Positions 27,072-37,298 of a DNA stretch of 45,144 nt are shown here, piece after piece (positions within the stretch are counted from its first letter, which is position 1; the number at the start of each line of letters is the position of its first letter). Made by a program: the position numbers and the translations under genes. Where the stretch lies: assembly GCA_022360055.1 (NCBI GenBank), contig JAKSDO010000169.1, forward strand, positions 1 through 45,144. Reading direction: 5' to 3'. Origin of the DNA: Cytophagales bacterium (GTDB lineage: Bacteria; Bacteroidota; Bacteroidia; Cytophagales; Cyclobacteriaceae). The notes under the pieces are model-generated. The model was not told the DNA's origin. It saw nothing but the letters and a program-made list of their open reading frames with translations, and searched no databases.

Positions 27072-28180
27072 TGGATCAGCTTTACGATTTCTCTCACTAT
27101 ATTTTCTGCCGCATGGAGTTTCCCCATTCTTTTGACATTTGTAGAAAGCGTCTTTTGGTGATCTTCGTTGAAGATCAGCTTAATTGCTTCCGGCACCAGG
27201 TTTATCCGGGCGTCTTTGTCCTTTACGATAAGCGCTGCCTTTTCCTTAACCAATGCCATTGCATTCCTGGTTTGATGATCTTCGGCTACATTGGGGGAGG
27301 GAACCAATATCGACGGTTTACCGGCGAGGCAAATTTCCGAAATGGACAGCGCCCCCGCTCTTGATATGACAACATCAGCCGCGGCATAGGCCAAATCCAT
27401 CTCTTTCAGAAATTCGAAATACCTGATGTTCTTTGGGTCGAAGTGCTTTAGTTTGGCCTTGAATTCTTCGCGGTAAAAGGATCCCACCTGCCAGATGAGT
27501 TGAATTTCAGAACTTAAGAGCTCATCCAGTCCGTTAAGTATGCTTTCATTGATGGTCCTGGCACCCAGACTTCCGCCAAAAGCAAAAATTGTTTTCTTTT
27601 TCGGATCCAACTTGAAAAAGTCCTGCGCTTGTTTGCGTTTCTTGTCGACGTGCAGGATATCGGTTCTCACAGGATTTCCGGTGAGTACAATTTTTTCTTT
27701 TGGAAAGTATTTATCCATTTGTTCGTAAGCCACGCAAATCTTGGAAGCTTTTTGGGCAAGTAGCTTATTTGTCAGTCCCGGGAATGAGTTTTGCTCTTGC
27801 AATAAAGTTGGAATCCCTTTTTTTGCTGCTGCCCGCAATGTCGGACCACTGGCATAACCTCCCACACCAACTACGACATCCGGCTTGAAGGACTTTATTA
27901 TTTTTTTAGTTTTCAGCATACTGCTCAACAGTTTGACCGGGAACATGAGATTTTTGAAGGTTAATTTCCTCTGCAGTCCACTAATCCACAAACCTTCAAT
28001 GTTATAGCCTGCTTCGGGCACCTTGTCCATTTCGATTTTACCTTTGGCCCCGACAAAAAGAAATTCCGTGCCGGGAAGTAATTCCTTCATTTTATTAGCA
28101 ATCGCGATTGCCGGATACACATGTCCGCCGGTTCCGCCCCCGCTGATAATTACTCGATATGGTTTTCTGTTTCTGTCCAA
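27068..28180 (-). CDS. murG: Lipid II synthase MurG (GlcNAc transferase)
   Basis: MurG is a GT-B glycosyltransferase on the inner face of the cytoplasmic membrane. It moves GlcNAc from UDP-GlcNAc to lipid I, making lipid II. The 370-residue protein has the GGGTGGHVYPA loop at 14-24 and a second conserved Gly-rich loop, GVGGYASGP. LLQEQNSFPGLTNK and the C-terminal donor-site motifs SRAGALSISEICLAGKPSI and PSPNVAEDHQTRNA are also present. It is 8 nt after ftsW and overlaps murC by 4 nt. Confidence 0.98.
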   Translation of the reverse strand: MDRNRKPYRVIISGGGTGGHVYPAIAIANKMKELLPGTEFLFVGAKGKIEMDKVPEAGYNIEGLWISGLQRKLTFKNLMFPVKLLSSMLKTKKIIKSFKPDVVVGVGGYASGPTLRAAAKKGIPTLLQEQNSFPGLTNKLLAQKASKICVAYEQMDKYFPKEKIVLTGNPVRTDILHVDKKRKQAQDFFKLDPKKKTIFAFGGSLGARTINESILNGLDELLSSEIQLIWQVGSFYREEFKAKLKHFDPKNIRYFEFLKEMDLAYAAADVVISRAGALSISEICLAGKPSILVPSPNVAEDHQTRNAMALVKEKAALIVKDKDARINLVPEAIKLIFNEDHQKTLSTNVKRMGKLHAAENIVREIVKLIH

Positions 28181-28188
28181 ATTATCTG

Positions 28189-29346
28189 TTATGCCGCGCT
28201 TGCAACTTTCTTTACATTATGTGTTTTGTTTGAGCTGAATTCATCAATTTCACCGCGACTTACGCTCAGTATTATGCCTAAGGAAAGCCCGGTGAACAGC
28301 AAGGATGTGCCTCCCATACTCACCAATGGAAGGGGTAATCCCGTAATGGGCAACAGGCCTACCGCCACACCGATATTGACCATGGCTTGCAAAACCAGAG
28401 CAAGGCTGAGCCCGGCGGATAATAAGCCCCCAAACGCCCGTTCGCTTTTGGTTGCGGTGAGCAATCCCCGGTATAAGAGTCCCAGGTACAGCAGTATCAC
28501 ACAGACTGCTCCGATAATTCCGTATTCTTCTACGATGATCGCGAAAATAAAATCTGAGTAGGAGTGAGGTAAGAAATTACGTCGAACGCTATTCCCCGGC
28601 CCTTTACCTGAAATGCCTCCCGTCGCTATGGCAATGTACGACTGTTTTGCCTGGAAAGGGATCTCTTCGGGATTGATAAAATCCTGGATCCTGGTGATCG
28701 CGGTCTCTCTTCTTTGTCCTATGGAAAAGGCGATGGATCCCGCGATTAGTCCGACGAAGGTGAGCATCACGAGGTATTTCATCGGTACACGACCAATGAA
28801 CAGCAAGATCATACATGTGACCAGGAGTAATCCGGCCGTGGACAGATCGGTCATGGCAATAAGTCCGCAGATCAGACCACACCACAGTAAAATCGGGACT
28901 AGGGATTCTTTAAAGTCTTGAATGTTTTGCTGCCTTCTGGCGAGCATGCTTGCCAGTTGAGTGATCAATGCAAGTTTCGCCAGGTCAGACGGCTGAAAGG
29001 TTTTGTTGATGACCGGTATGGTGATCCATCTCGATGCTTCGTTCAGGCTGGTGCCAAACTGCCAGGAGAATATCAACAGAGGGACTGAAATCAGGAGGGC
29101 AAACCTGGATATTCGGGCATAATATCTGTAATCGACCAGGTGTGCAGCCCACATGGCCACCAGGCTTAGTATCACCAGAAAACTGTGTCTGAGGAGGTAG
29201 TGTTCCGTATTTCCCCCAAGGTTTTTATAGGCAAGTGTGCCGGTTGCGCTGTATACTACCAGGATGCTCAAAACAGATAAGGCAACAACAATCACCCAGA
29301 TTACCGGATCGCCTTTTAGATTTCTATCTGCCCATTCTTTTATCAT
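28189..29346 (-). CDS. ftsW: SEDS-family septal peptidoglycan glycosyltransferase FtsW
   Basis: FtsW polymerises lipid II at the septum together with FtsI. The 385-residue protein is polytopic, with about ten membrane helices. It has SEDS landmarks: the NEASRWITIP and QPSDLAKLALI motifs, AKQSYIAIATGGISGKGPGNS, the PHSYSDFIFAIIVEEYG loop bearing the conserved Asp, and the late TGLPLPLVSMGGTSLLF motif. Placement in the dcw cluster, between murD (4-nt overlap) and murG, favours FtsW over RodA. Confidence 0.97.
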   Translation of the reverse strand: MIKEWADRNLKGDPVIWVIVVALSVLSILVVYSATGTLAYKNLGGNTEHYLLRHSFLVILSLVAMWAAHLVDYRYYARISRFALLISVPLLIFSWQFGTSLNEASRWITIPVINKTFQPSDLAKLALITQLASMLARRQQNIQDFKESLVPILLWCGLICGLIAMTDLSTAGLLLVTCMILLFIGRVPMKYLVMLTFVGLIAGSIAFSIGQRRETAITRIQDFINPEEIPFQAKQSYIAIATGGISGKGPGNSVRRNFLPHSYSDFIFAIIVEEYGIIGAVCVILLYLGLLYRGLLTATKSERAFGGLLSAGLSLALVLQAMVNIGVAVGLLPITGLPLPLVSMGGTSLLFTGLSLGIILSVSRGEIDEFSSNKTHNVKKVASAA

Positions 29347-30716
29347 AGCATCATCATTAAATTTCGCTCGATTTTTTCTTTTAAGGCATAAAACGCCTCC
29401 TTGAATCGATCCCCGCGTTCTTCGTAATTTTTGAAGAGATCAAAGCTCGCACAAGCCGGAGAAAGCAGTACGACATCACCCGCGCCGGCTTTTGAAAAGG
29501 CGATTTCCACCGCATTAAATGCGCTATCCGTGGAGGAGATGTCCGTCAGGTAGTTTTTGAAATGAGACTCAATTTTTGTGTTGTCCGTTCCAAGGGCGAC
29601 AATTGCTTTTACCCTTTTGATGACCAGTTCATCGATTTTTGAATAATCGTTGCCTTTATCCGTACCGCCCATAATAAGCACTATAGGAGCATCAAAGCTG
29701 TCAATGGCGTACCAGACGGCATCGACATTGGTTGCCTTTGAGTCATTATAAAAATGAACATTTTTAATATCTCCGACATATTCCAGCCGGTGGGGTACGT
29801 TCTTAAACGTTTTTAGCGCCTTGGTGATGCCCTCCCAGCCGACGCCGATTTTTCTGGCAGCTACAACCGCAGCCATCACATTGATCATGTTGTGTTTTCC
29901 CGGAAGAGGTAAGCCGGATTTGGAAATTCTTTTAATCGAATCGCGCTCTTTAAACATCAGGTTTTTTCCTGCCGGATAAGCCTTTGCCTGTTCTGTTTTT
30001 CCGGAAGAAACCGGAATTAACCCGACGTTGGAATTTAACTTATGAAGTCGCTTCCTGATGTTCTCATCGCTTTCGTTATAGATAAAATGATCTTCTTTTC
30101 GCATGTTGCGGGTGATCCGGAATTTCGATTCGACGTATTGTCGAAAATCATTATTGTATCTGTTCAGATGATCCGGAGTGATGTTGAGGAGCACGGCCAC
30201 GTTAAGCCTTGATTGATACACGCCATCGAGCTGAAAGCTGCTCAATTCAACGACAAAATATGCCCTGTCTTTCTCCGCTACCATTCTGGCTAAACTGTGG
30301 CCTACATTACCGGCAAGACCGACATCAAATTCATTTTCCTTTAGCAAGTGATGGATGAGTAATGTGGTGGTTGTTTTGCCATTAGTGCCTGTGATCCCTA
30401 TGAATTTAGCTTTCGAATGTCTTATAGCGAATTCGATCTCCGAGATTACCGGAATATTTCGCTCTTTTGCCTCAACGACTACGGGCAAATCTTCCGGTAT
30501 CCCGGGGCTTTTTACAATTATATCTGCGGAGTAGATGATATCCGGCGAATGCTGGCCCTCCTCAAATTCTATTTTGTACTCCCTCAGTGTCTGCTTATGC
30601 GAAGCCGTAAGGATGCCGTTATCGGAAAGAAAGACAGAATAGCCTTTGACTTTGGCTAAAATAGCTGCGCCAACGCCGCTTTCTGCTCCACCTAATATAA
30701 CCACCTTTTTTTTCAT
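29343..30716 (-). CDS. murD: UDP-N-acetylmuramoyl-L-alanine--D-glutamate ligase
   Basis: MurD adds D-glutamate to UDP-MurNAc-L-Ala in the cytosol. The 457-residue protein has the N-terminal GGAESGVGAAILA nucleotide-fold turn and the KSPGIPED motif. The Mur-ligase P-loop GTNGKTTTT is at 110-118. NVGHSLARMV, LNITPDHLNRY, HNMINVMAAV and HFYNDSKATN follow as expected, and the end has the usual LLSPACASFDLFKNYEERG signature. It lies 16 nt after mraY and overlaps ftsW by 4 nt. Confidence 0.98.
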   Translation of the reverse strand: MKKKVVILGGAESGVGAAILAKVKGYSVFLSDNGILTASHKQTLREYKIEFEEGQHSPDIIYSADIIVKSPGIPEDLPVVVEAKERNIPVISEIEFAIRHSKAKFIGITGTNGKTTTTLLIHHLLKENEFDVGLAGNVGHSLARMVAEKDRAYFVVELSSFQLDGVYQSRLNVAVLLNITPDHLNRYNNDFRQYVESKFRITRNMRKEDHFIYNESDENIRKRLHKLNSNVGLIPVSSGKTEQAKAYPAGKNLMFKERDSIKRISKSGLPLPGKHNMINVMAAVVAARKIGVGWEGITKALKTFKNVPHRLEYVGDIKNVHFYNDSKATNVDAVWYAIDSFDAPIVLIMGGTDKGNDYSKIDELVIKRVKAIVALGTDNTKIESHFKNYLTDISSTDSAFNAVEIAFSKAGAGDVVLLSPACASFDLFKNYEERGDRFKEAFYALKEKIERNLMMML

Positions 30717-30732
30717 AAAATAGATTTACGCC

Positions 30733-31947
30733 TTACCTGAGTTTTAATGTCGCCAACGTCAAAATCGCCAGCAAAATACCGACGGTCCAGAATCTGGCGA
30801 CGATTTTAGCTTCATGCAGATTTTTTTTCTGATAATGATGATGCAAAGGCGACATCAGGAAGATTCTACGTCCTTCGCCATATTTTTTTCTTGTGTATTT
30901 GAAATATGAAACCTGTATGATAACAGACAGGTTTTCGATCAGGAATATTCCGCACAGTACCGGGATCAGCAATTCTTTTCTTATGGTAAGGGCCAATACC
31001 GCAATAATGGCTCCTAAGGAGAGGCTGCCCGTGTCGCCCATAAAAACCTGGGCCGGATAGGTGTTGTACCAAAGAAATCCGATGCAGGCCCCGACAAAGG
31101 CCGAGCAGAAGATCACCAGTTCGCCCGAACCGGGGATGTACATAATATCCAGATAGTCGGAAAAGATAACATTGCCGGAGACATATGCCAGAATGGCCAG
31201 TGTCAATCCGATTATGGCAGATGTTCCTGCGGCGAGGCCATCAATCCCATCCGTAATATTTGCCCCGTTGGACACTGCCATAATTATGAGGATGACAATG
31301 CCGACGTAAACGGGCATTGTCAACCAGTCTCCAAGACCGAATGTGAACGCACTGTAATCCAGCTCGTTGTTTTTTACGAACGGAATAGTTGTTTTTGTAG
31401 ATTTCACATCCTCATAAATGAGCTCACTCATCTCAAAACCGCTGTCGAGCACCTGCCCCGGATCAAATTCCCTGATAACGACTTCGTTATGATAGTAAAG
31501 AGTTAATCCTACGATTAAGCCAAGCCCGATTTGGCCAATGATCTTAAATCTGCCGCGAAGACCTTCTTTGTTTTTCTTAAAAACCTTTATGTAATCGTCC
31601 AGGAATCCGATGATACCCATCCAAAGCGTGGCAATGAGAATAAGAATAACATATATGTTACCGATCCTGGAAAAGAAAATTGTCGGTAAAATGATCGCCA
31701 AAATGATGATGATCCCGCCCATGGTTGGCGTCCCTTTCTTTTCCATTTGACCGGCGAGCCCCAAGTCGCGGATGCTTTCTCCGACTTGCTTCCGGTGTAG
31801 TATATTTATTAGGTTTTTACCAAATGTGATGGTAATGATCAGCGAAAGTAATGCTGCCATGCCTGCCCGGAATGAAATATATTGGAACACTCCTGCGCCG
31901 ATCAGATCAATTTCTTCTTTGAGATATGTAAACAGGTAGTAAAACAT
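30733..31947 (-). CDS. mraY: Phospho-N-acetylmuramoyl-pentapeptide transferase
   Basis: MraY transfers phospho-MurNAc-pentapeptide to undecaprenyl phosphate, making lipid I in the cytoplasmic membrane. The 404-residue protein has about ten membrane helices. Conserved catalytic loops are GFLDDYIKV (Asp117, Asp118), [10 protein letters not shown] at 230-239, [11 protein letters not shown] and [11 protein letters not shown] at about 365-375. The region at about 155-205 between membrane helices is longer than in E. coli MraY, a pattern I associate with Bacteroidota. The start overlaps the murE stop by one base (TGATG). Confidence 0.98.
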   Translation of the reverse strand: MFYYLFTYLKEEIDLIGAGVFQYISFRAGMAALLSLIITITFGKNLINILHRKQVGESIRDLGLAGQMEKKGTPTMGGIIIILAIILPTIFFSRIGNIYVILILIATLWMGIIGFLDDYIKVFKKNKEGLRGRFKIIGQIGLGLIVGLTLYYHNEVVIREFDPGQVLDSGFEMSELIYEDVKSTKTTIPFVKNNELDYSAFTFGLGDWLTMPVYVGIVILIIMAVSNGANITDGIDGLAAGTSAIIGLTLAILAYVSGNVIFSDYLDIMYIPGSGELVIFCSAFVGACIGFLWYNTYPAQVFMGDTGSLSLGAIIAVLALTIRKELLIPVLCGIFLIENLSVIIQVSYFKYTRKKYGEGRRIFLMSPLHHHYQKKNLHEAKIVARFWTVGILLAILTLATLKLR

Positions 31948-33425
31948 CAGCGCTGATTTGGATCATCGTTAAACATTAGGGATTCCAGCTCAAGCAGGAC
32001 CTTTCTGTCGCTGAAGTCTGTTTTCACTCCTTTGATTTCCTGGTATTCTTCATGGCCTTTTCCTGCGATGAGGATGATGTCATTTTCGTCAGCCAAAGCC
32101 AAAGATGTTTTTATGGCTTCTTTCCGGTCGATTATTGAAAGCATTTTTTTAAAATCCGACGCTCTCACACCCGCCTTCATATCCTCAATTATGGCCGCAG
32201 GCTCTTCGTCTCTTGGATTATCGGATGTAAAGATTACGCGATCACTCAGTTTGCAGGCAATTTCCGCCATAATTGGTCTTTTGTCTTTATCCCTGTTCCC
32301 GCCGCATCCGATTACGGTGATTACCTGTTCGTTTTTTGTGCGAACATTGGCAATGGTTTTTAGGACGTTATTCAAAGCATCCGGAGTGTGTGCGTAATCG
32401 ATTATTGCGACCATGTTGCGTTTTAGCGGAACGCGCTCAAATCTGCCGGGGACCGGTTTCAAAGATGAAAGAGCGATGAGTGTTTCTTCGGAATCCTCAC
32501 CGAGAAGGGCTCCGACTCCATACGCGGCTGCAATGTTGTAGGCATTGAAATCTCCAATAAGATTAAACCATATCTTAAAATTGTCGATGTCCAACTCCAG
32601 ACCTTGAAGCGAATTGGAAAGGATCTTTACTTTATAATCGCTCACGGATTTTACGCCATAGGTCTTCTTCAACGCCCTGGTGTTCTGAAGCATGATCTTT
32701 CCTCTTTTGTCGTCTGTGTTCACCAGCGCGAAAGCGCCCGGATTTAATTCGTCGAAAAATTTCTTTTTTGCCTTGATATAGGCGTCGAAAGTCTTGTGGT
32801 AATCCAGATGGTCGTGGGTAATATTTGTAAAGACTGCAACATCGTAGTCGAGTCCTGCTATTCTGTTTTGATCGATGGCATGACTGCTTGCTTCCATAAA
32901 ACAATGTGTGCAGCCGGCATCTGCCATTTTTTTCAACAGTTCATTGATTTGAAGCGCATCGGCAGTCGTATGTGTGGATGGTATTTCTTCATCATTGATT
33001 TTGTTATGGATTGTGGATAGCATCCCGGCATTATAACCCAGCTTCCGGAATAAATTGTGCAGAAGGGTGACGACGGTTGTTTTTCCATTGGTGCCCGTAA
33101 CCCCGACCAGTTTTAGCCTCGATGACGGATTGCCAAAAAAATTGGAGGCAATTATCCCCAGGGCTTTAGAACTGGATTCCGTCTGTACGACAGTAACATT
33201 TTTTAAACGGGCGATTTTATCTTCGCATACGATAGCCGAAGCGCCATTTTCCACGGCCGCCCCGATGAATTCATGTCCGTCGACCTGTGTCCCTTTTACT
33301 GCGACGAACAGATCCCCTTTTGTCACATTCCTTGAATCGAAATGAACCTTTTTTACAGGTATACTCATATCCCCGGAAGTGGCTTGTAAAGACACTTTGT
33401 ACAATATGTGCTTTAATAAAATCAT
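31947..33425 (-). CDS. murE: UDP-MurNAc-L-alanyl-D-glutamate--2,6-diaminopimelate ligase
   Basis: MurE adds the third residue of the stem peptide. The 492-residue protein has the P-loop GTNGKTTV at 111-118, [21 protein letters not shown] and the [11 protein letters not shown] motif. The specificity motif is DNPR at 402-405 (SDNPRDEEP), which marks meso-diaminopimelate enzymes as opposed to the lysine-adding forms. The cell wall is therefore predicted to be DAP-type. It overlaps ftsI by ATGA upstream and mraY by one base downstream. Confidence 0.98.
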   Translation of the reverse strand: MILLKHILYKVSLQATSGDMSIPVKKVHFDSRNVTKGDLFVAVKGTQVDGHEFIGAAVENGASAIVCEDKIARLKNVTVVQTESSSKALGIIASNFFGNPSSRLKLVGVTGTNGKTTVVTLLHNLFRKLGYNAGMLSTIHNKINDEEIPSTHTTADALQINELLKKMADAGCTHCFMEASSHAIDQNRIAGLDYDVAVFTNITHDHLDYHKTFDAYIKAKKKFFDELNPGAFALVNTDDKRGKIMLQNTRALKKTYGVKSVSDYKVKILSNSLQGLELDIDNFKIWFNLIGDFNAYNIAAAYGVGALLGEDSEETLIALSSLKPVPGRFERVPLKRNMVAIIDYAHTPDALNNVLKTIANVRTKNEQVITVIGCGGNRDKDKRPIMAEIACKLSDRVIFTSDNPRDEEPAAIIEDMKAGVRASDFKKMLSIIDRKEAIKTSLALADENDIILIAGKGHEEYQEIKGVKTDFSDRKVLLELESLMFNDDPNQR

Positions 33426-35515
33426 CCAAGTGTAAGTGTGATTCTACTTCCCTTCAATAGCTTTCGTCCCGGCAAAACGGACTGTGCCGTGATGCGTCCC
33501 TTTCCCCTATGTGCTACCTGCAAACCGTGGTTTTCAAGCAGAAAAATAGCATCCCGGAGAGTCATACCTAATACATTAGGTACGACCTCCGGAGCTATTT
33601 CATCGGTCGTCCATAACACAGCATTATCTTTGCGTTGAGCTTTCACCCACTCTTCATGAGTTGTTGTTTTATTGGGAATGGCGAGCTCATCGCATATCTT
33701 CTGAAGGTCTTCGCGATTTCCTGCCCTAATGACCGGGAAAACACCGTCGGCATCATTTTTCCGAGCTATATATGGCTGATGCATTTCAAGGTCACGGGCA
33801 TAGATTTTATCAGCTATTTCTTTGAAAACCGGCGCGGCGACGTTAGATCCGTACTGCCTGAATCCTTTTGGCTTATCTATCACTACGATGCAGCTATATT
33901 GCGGATTGTCTGCCGGGAAATAGCCGACAAATGACGTGTTGTACTTTTTGATGTATTTTCCGTTTACGATTTTCTGGGCGGTCCCGGTCTTTCCGGCAAT
34001 TTTATAATGACTGTTCCCAATATTTTTAGCGGTTCCGTTTTCGACAACACCTTCCAGCATTGATTTCACTTCTTTTAGTGTTTTTGTCGAACAGATTTTT
34101 CTTTTGATGACCTTACTTTTAAAATGTTTTATTTCATTGTCAGCTTTCGTAACGGATTTTACGATGATTGGCCGCATCATTTTACCGTTGTTGGCGACGG
34201 CATTATAAAGCGCGAGGATTTGTAACGGAGTTACTTCCACCTCATAGCCAATAGACATCCAGGGCAAGGTGATTCCACTCCAGGATTTATCCGCGGGATT
34301 CTTGACTTTTGGGATCCCCTCTCCAATCATTTGGAATCCAAGAGGTTGAGCCAGCCCTACCGATGAAATATAATCGATGTATTTTTGAGGATCGCTTCCG
34401 AACTGACTGTACACCATTTTGGATATGGCAATATTGGAGGAAAACTCGAGTGCCTGTTTTACCGAAATAACACCGTAACCGCCGGGTTTGTGATCCGGCA
34501 TTACGGAATTGTAGAATTTGTATTTGCCGTTACCGGTATCTATGCTATCCGTAAGTTTAAGCTTTGAATCTTCGAGAAGGGCGATCATAGAAACCAGCTT
34601 AAAAGTTGAGCCCGGATCTGCCAGCCCCTGAACAGCATAATTGAAGACTTCCCTGTAATCGTTGTATTTTTCATTTCGGGTTAAATTGGAGATCGCCTTG
34701 ATCTCTCCGGTTTTCACTTCCATGACGACAGCGCAACCATAGTCGGCATCATGTTCTTTGAGTGCCTTCAAAAGGGCAGATTCTGTGACGTCCTGCAGAT
34801 TTACATTTATCGTCGTGTGGATGTCATACCCTTCTTCGGCTCTTATTTCCGACCCATCGTAAAGAGGCCTCCATTTGCCGCCGGCCATTTTTTGATAGAG
34901 CGCTTTCCCGTCTTTACCCGCCAGATACTTATTGAAGCTGTATTCCAGGCCTGCGCCGTCATTGTTATCATTGACAAATCCCACCGTGCGATATCCCAAA
35001 TAGGAGAACGGCCGGTATCTTCGATCGTGCTTCTCAAAAATAATTCCCCCTTTCAACCGCCCTTCTCTAAAGATCGGCCAGGTAGCCATCTTCTTTTTCT
35101 GCTGGTAGTTCACATGTTTCCGGTTCAGGATTATATACTGCTTGCCGGCAAGGCGAGCATCGTTGATCCTTCGCTTATAATAATTTTTACTTCGATCCTT
35201 GAAGTGTCCGGAAAGTTTGTCGGCCAGAGCGTCAATTCCCAGCCTATAGATTTTTTCACTGGCAATGGTGGGATCAAAAGCTACTCTGTAGGAAGGCAGG
35301 GATGTTGCCAGCAAACTGCCGTTGTCGCTGTATATGTTTCCTCTTGTCGCTTTTACTTTTCTGTAATCCAGATCGATCTGTTCCGCGAGTTTGGCCCATT
35401 TTCCATCATCCTCGGTCTGAAGCATGACAATCCTGACAAGCGCTGCTAATGCAAAAACGCCAATGATCAGAAATGCAATTCTAACTCTTAAAATTATGGA
35501 CTTCCTAATGTTCAC
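33422..35515 (-). CDS. ftsI: Septal class B penicillin-binding protein (FtsI/PBP3) with one PASTA domain
   Basis: This is the septal transpeptidase that crosslinks the glycan made by FtsW. The 697-residue protein has one N-terminal membrane helix (about 11-31) and a dimerisation/pedestal domain (about 50-220) starting with ATRGNIYSDNGSLLA. The transpeptidase domain carries the catalytic motifs STFK (Ser303), SSN (359-361) and KTGTAQ (509-514). A single PASTA domain at about 643-697 begins VVPNVLGMTLRDAIFLLENHG. A PASTA tail is common in Bacteroidota FtsI but absent from E. coli FtsI. It overlaps ftsL by 11 nt and murE by 4 nt. Confidence 0.97.
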   Translation of the reverse strand: MNIRKSIILRVRIAFLIIGVFALAALVRIVMLQTEDDGKWAKLAEQIDLDYRKVKATRGNIYSDNGSLLATSLPSYRVAFDPTIASEKIYRLGIDALADKLSGHFKDRSKNYYKRRINDARLAGKQYIILNRKHVNYQQKKKMATWPIFREGRLKGGIIFEKHDRRYRPFSYLGYRTVGFVNDNNDGAGLEYSFNKYLAGKDGKALYQKMAGGKWRPLYDGSEIRAEEGYDIHTTINVNLQDVTESALLKALKEHDADYGCAVVMEVKTGEIKAISNLTRNEKYNDYREVFNYAVQGLADPGSTFKLVSMIALLEDSKLKLTDSIDTGNGKYKFYNSVMPDHKPGGYGVISVKQALEFSSNIAISKMVYSQFGSDPQKYIDYISSVGLAQPLGFQMIGEGIPKVKNPADKSWSGITLPWMSIGYEVEVTPLQILALYNAVANNGKMMRPIIVKSVTKADNEIKHFKSKVIKRKICSTKTLKEVKSMLEGVVENGTAKNIGNSHYKIAGKTGTAQKIVNGKYIKKYNTSFVGYFPADNPQYSCIVVIDKPKGFRQYGSNVAAPVFKEIADKIYARDLEMHQPYIARKNDADGVFPVIRAGNREDLQKICDELAIPNKTTTHEEWVKAQRKDNAVLWTTDEIAPEVVPNVLGMTLRDAIFLLENHGLQVAHRGKGRITAQSVLPGRKLLKGSRITLTLG

Positions 35516-35879
35516 CTTTGGTTATTACAATTTTGTTTGGTGGTGTATCACTTTCTTTTAATCCACGTTTTTTTACCTTTCTCGCTACTTCGGATTGTTT
35601 GCTCGCAAACATATAGTCGGCCTTCAGCGAGGTATAGTCCGCTCTCAGTTCTTCGACCTCAATCCGGGTTTTATCTATTTTTCGTATTGTCTTTTCCGCC
35701 CAGTGATTGTTGCCGATGTAAAAAATCCCGATCGCAGTCAGAAAGAGCGTATGCGGAACATACCTGGCAGGCAATCCGTTTTCGAAAAGCACATCGATTT
35801 TGAGCTTGTTCCCAAGGATTGAAAACAGACTTGTTTTGTTGCCCTTGCCTTTATGTATTTTATAAGTATTGCCTGCCAT
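35505..35879 (-). CDS. ftsL: FtsL-like divisome protein
   Basis: This is a small bitopic protein in the FtsL position between rsmH and ftsI. The start chosen is the ATG at 35879 (MAGNTYKIHKG), one base after the rsmH stop, giving 124 residues; an upstream ATG at 35897 would overlap rsmH by 17 nt. A cytoplasmic part of about 40 residues precedes one membrane segment (PHTLFLTAIGIFYIGNN) and a periplasmic coiled-coil-like stretch (EKTIRKIDKTRIEVEELRADYTSLKADYM shortened here to its heptads). The sequence is poorly conserved, so the call rests on topology and position. It ends 11 nt inside ftsI. Confidence 0.85.
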   Translation of the reverse strand: MAGNTYKIHKGKGNKTSLFSILGNKLKIDVLFENGLPARYVPHTLFLTAIGIFYIGNNHWAEKTIRKIDKTRIEVEELRADYTSLKADYMFASKQSEVARKVKKRGLKESDTPPNKIVITKGEH

Positions 35880-35880
35880 G

Positions 35881-36798
35881 TTATATCTTTTCCGCAATTC
35901 TCATTTTAGCACTTCTCGCCCTCTTGTTTTCCAGGACCTCCCGGTCGCTTGCCAGAATTGGTTTTCTGGTCACGGAATTCAATGGTTTTATCTCATTTCC
36001 AAAGACATCTTTATCGACATCTCCATAAAATTTGCCCTTGTTAAAAAAGTTCTTCACCAACCGGTCTTCGAGCGAGTGATAAGAAATGATGACAAAACGA
36101 CCACCCGGTTTTAATAAACTCATACACCTGGTTAGCATTTCTTTTAACGCCTCGAGCTCGTTGTTCACTTCGATCCTTAAGGCCTGAAATACCTGTGCAA
36201 AGTATTTGTTTTGCCGTCCCTTAGGTGCAAATTCGACCAGGATTTGTTTCAGGTCCTCAATAGTTTTTACCGGATGACTACTTCGATGAATTACAATTGC
36301 TTCGGCCAGACTTTTCGCATTTTTAACTTCCCCGTACATGCCGAGTATTTTATGGAGATCTTCTTCGCTATATTTATTGACGACCTGTCTGGCGCTTTTC
36401 GGGGCCGACTTATCCATGCGCATGTCAAGATCACCATTAAATCTCGTAGAAAAACCGCGCTCGGGCGTATCAATTTGATGCGAAGAAACACCTAGGTCGG
36501 CAAGAATTCCATTAACTTTTTTTACCCCGTGTAGCTTCAAAAACTTATCCGCAAACCTGAAGTTACTTTTGATGAACGTAAACGAATTACTTTTGATGCG
36601 AGTCGCATTTTCTTCAGCATCGGCGTCCTGGTCAAATGCGTACAAATGACCTTCCTTCAGATGCTCCAAAATTGCCATGGAATGACCGCCACCTCCAAAA
36701 GTCAGGTCCACATATTTTCCGCCAGAGTTGATTTGCAGCGCCTCAATGCTTTCCTTTAAAAGAACAGGTCTGTGGTAGGTCATAACTGAAATCATCAC
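35881..36798 (-). CDS. rsmH: 16S rRNA (cytosine(1402)-N(4))-methyltransferase
   Basis: RsmH (MraW) methylates N4 of C1402 in 16S rRNA, in the ribosomal P site. The 305-residue protein has the N-terminal YHRPVLLKES motif and the SAM-binding loop DLTFGGGGHS. NGILADLGVSSHQID, RGFSTRFNGDLDMRMD, a Lys- and Glu-rich helical insert, FQALRIEVNNEL and GGRFVIISYHSLEDRLVK are all family landmarks. The ATG at 36798 overlaps the mraZ stop (ATGA); a start at the sixth codon (MTYHRP) is possible. Confidence 0.97.
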   Translation of the reverse strand: MMISVMTYHRPVLLKESIEALQINSGGKYVDLTFGGGGHSMAILEHLKEGHLYAFDQDADAEENATRIKSNSFTFIKSNFRFADKFLKLHGVKKVNGILADLGVSSHQIDTPERGFSTRFNGDLDMRMDKSAPKSARQVVNKYSEEDLHKILGMYGEVKNAKSLAEAIVIHRSSHPVKTIEDLKQILVEFAPKGRQNKYFAQVFQALRIEVNNELEALKEMLTRCMSLLKPGGRFVIISYHSLEDRLVKNFFNKGKFYGDVDKDVFGNEIKPLNSVTRKPILASDREVLENKRARSAKMRIAEKI

Positions 36799-37238
36799 TC
36801 GGTTAGGTGTTTTTGAGCCAACTTTGAGAATTCTGAGTTGTCATTGATAATGAATTCCTCATAGGTGCCGGTATCCCAGATCTCCATCCTGTTTCCCATG
36901 CCCACCAAAATGATCTCTTTTTCAAGCTTTGCATATTTTGACATGGTTTTGGGAATAAGTATTCTACCTGCACCGTCCAGATCAACTTCATTTATCCTTC
37001 TAAAGAAATTTCGCTGAAGTCTTCTGAATTCTTCGTTAAATTCATTCATTGATGCAATCCTGGAATAGATTTTTCTGTATTCGACCATCGGGTATACTAC
37101 CAGACAAGGCTCTAATCCAAGGCTTAAAACCAACTGGTTCCCCGATACTTCAGGAAGTTTCGACTTAACCTTTGACGGCAAAGTCAGCCTTCCTTTGGCA
37201 TCCATCTTACATTCAAATTCACCTGTGAAGAGCGACAT
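36795..37238 (-). CDS. mraZ: Transcriptional regulator MraZ
   Basis: MraZ is a DNA-binding repressor of its own dcw operon, built from two SpoVT/AbrB-like halves that assemble in rings. The 147-residue protein has the two expected DxxxR motifs: D13-AKG-R17 within CKMDAKGRLTLPSK and D88-GAG-R92 within DLDGAGRILIPKT. It is the first gene of the cluster. Its promoter and three matching operator boxes lie 31-87 nt upstream of the ATG, so autoregulation of the downstream genes is strongly suggested. Confidence 0.97.
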   Translation of the reverse strand: MSLFTGEFECKMDAKGRLTLPSKVKSKLPEVSGNQLVLSLGLEPCLVVYPMVEYRKIYSRIASMNEFNEEFRRLQRNFFRRINEVDLDGAGRILIPKTMSKYAKLEKEIILVGMGNRMEIWDTGTYEEFIINDNSEFSKLAQKHLTE

Positions 37239-37268
37239 CGATATTAAAAAAAATCTATTCTACATGAA

Positions 37269-37298
37269 CAAAGATATTAATTATAGCCACAAATTCAA
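37269..37298 (-). promoter_or_regulatory. mraZ/dcw operon promoter (TTG-N19-TATCTTTG)
   Basis: On the minus strand a TTG (37298-37296) is followed after 19 nt by TATCTTTG (37276-37269), an exact TAnnTTTG box at the normal spacing for the Bacteroidota housekeeping sigma factor. The start of transcription would fall near 37263, giving a leader of about 25 nt. Confidence 0.75.

Noticed and set aside
34751-35449. Long open frame (232 codons) on the plus strand inside ftsI
   Set aside because: It lies fully antisense to ftsI, whose catalytic motifs are intact, and has no recognisable domain.
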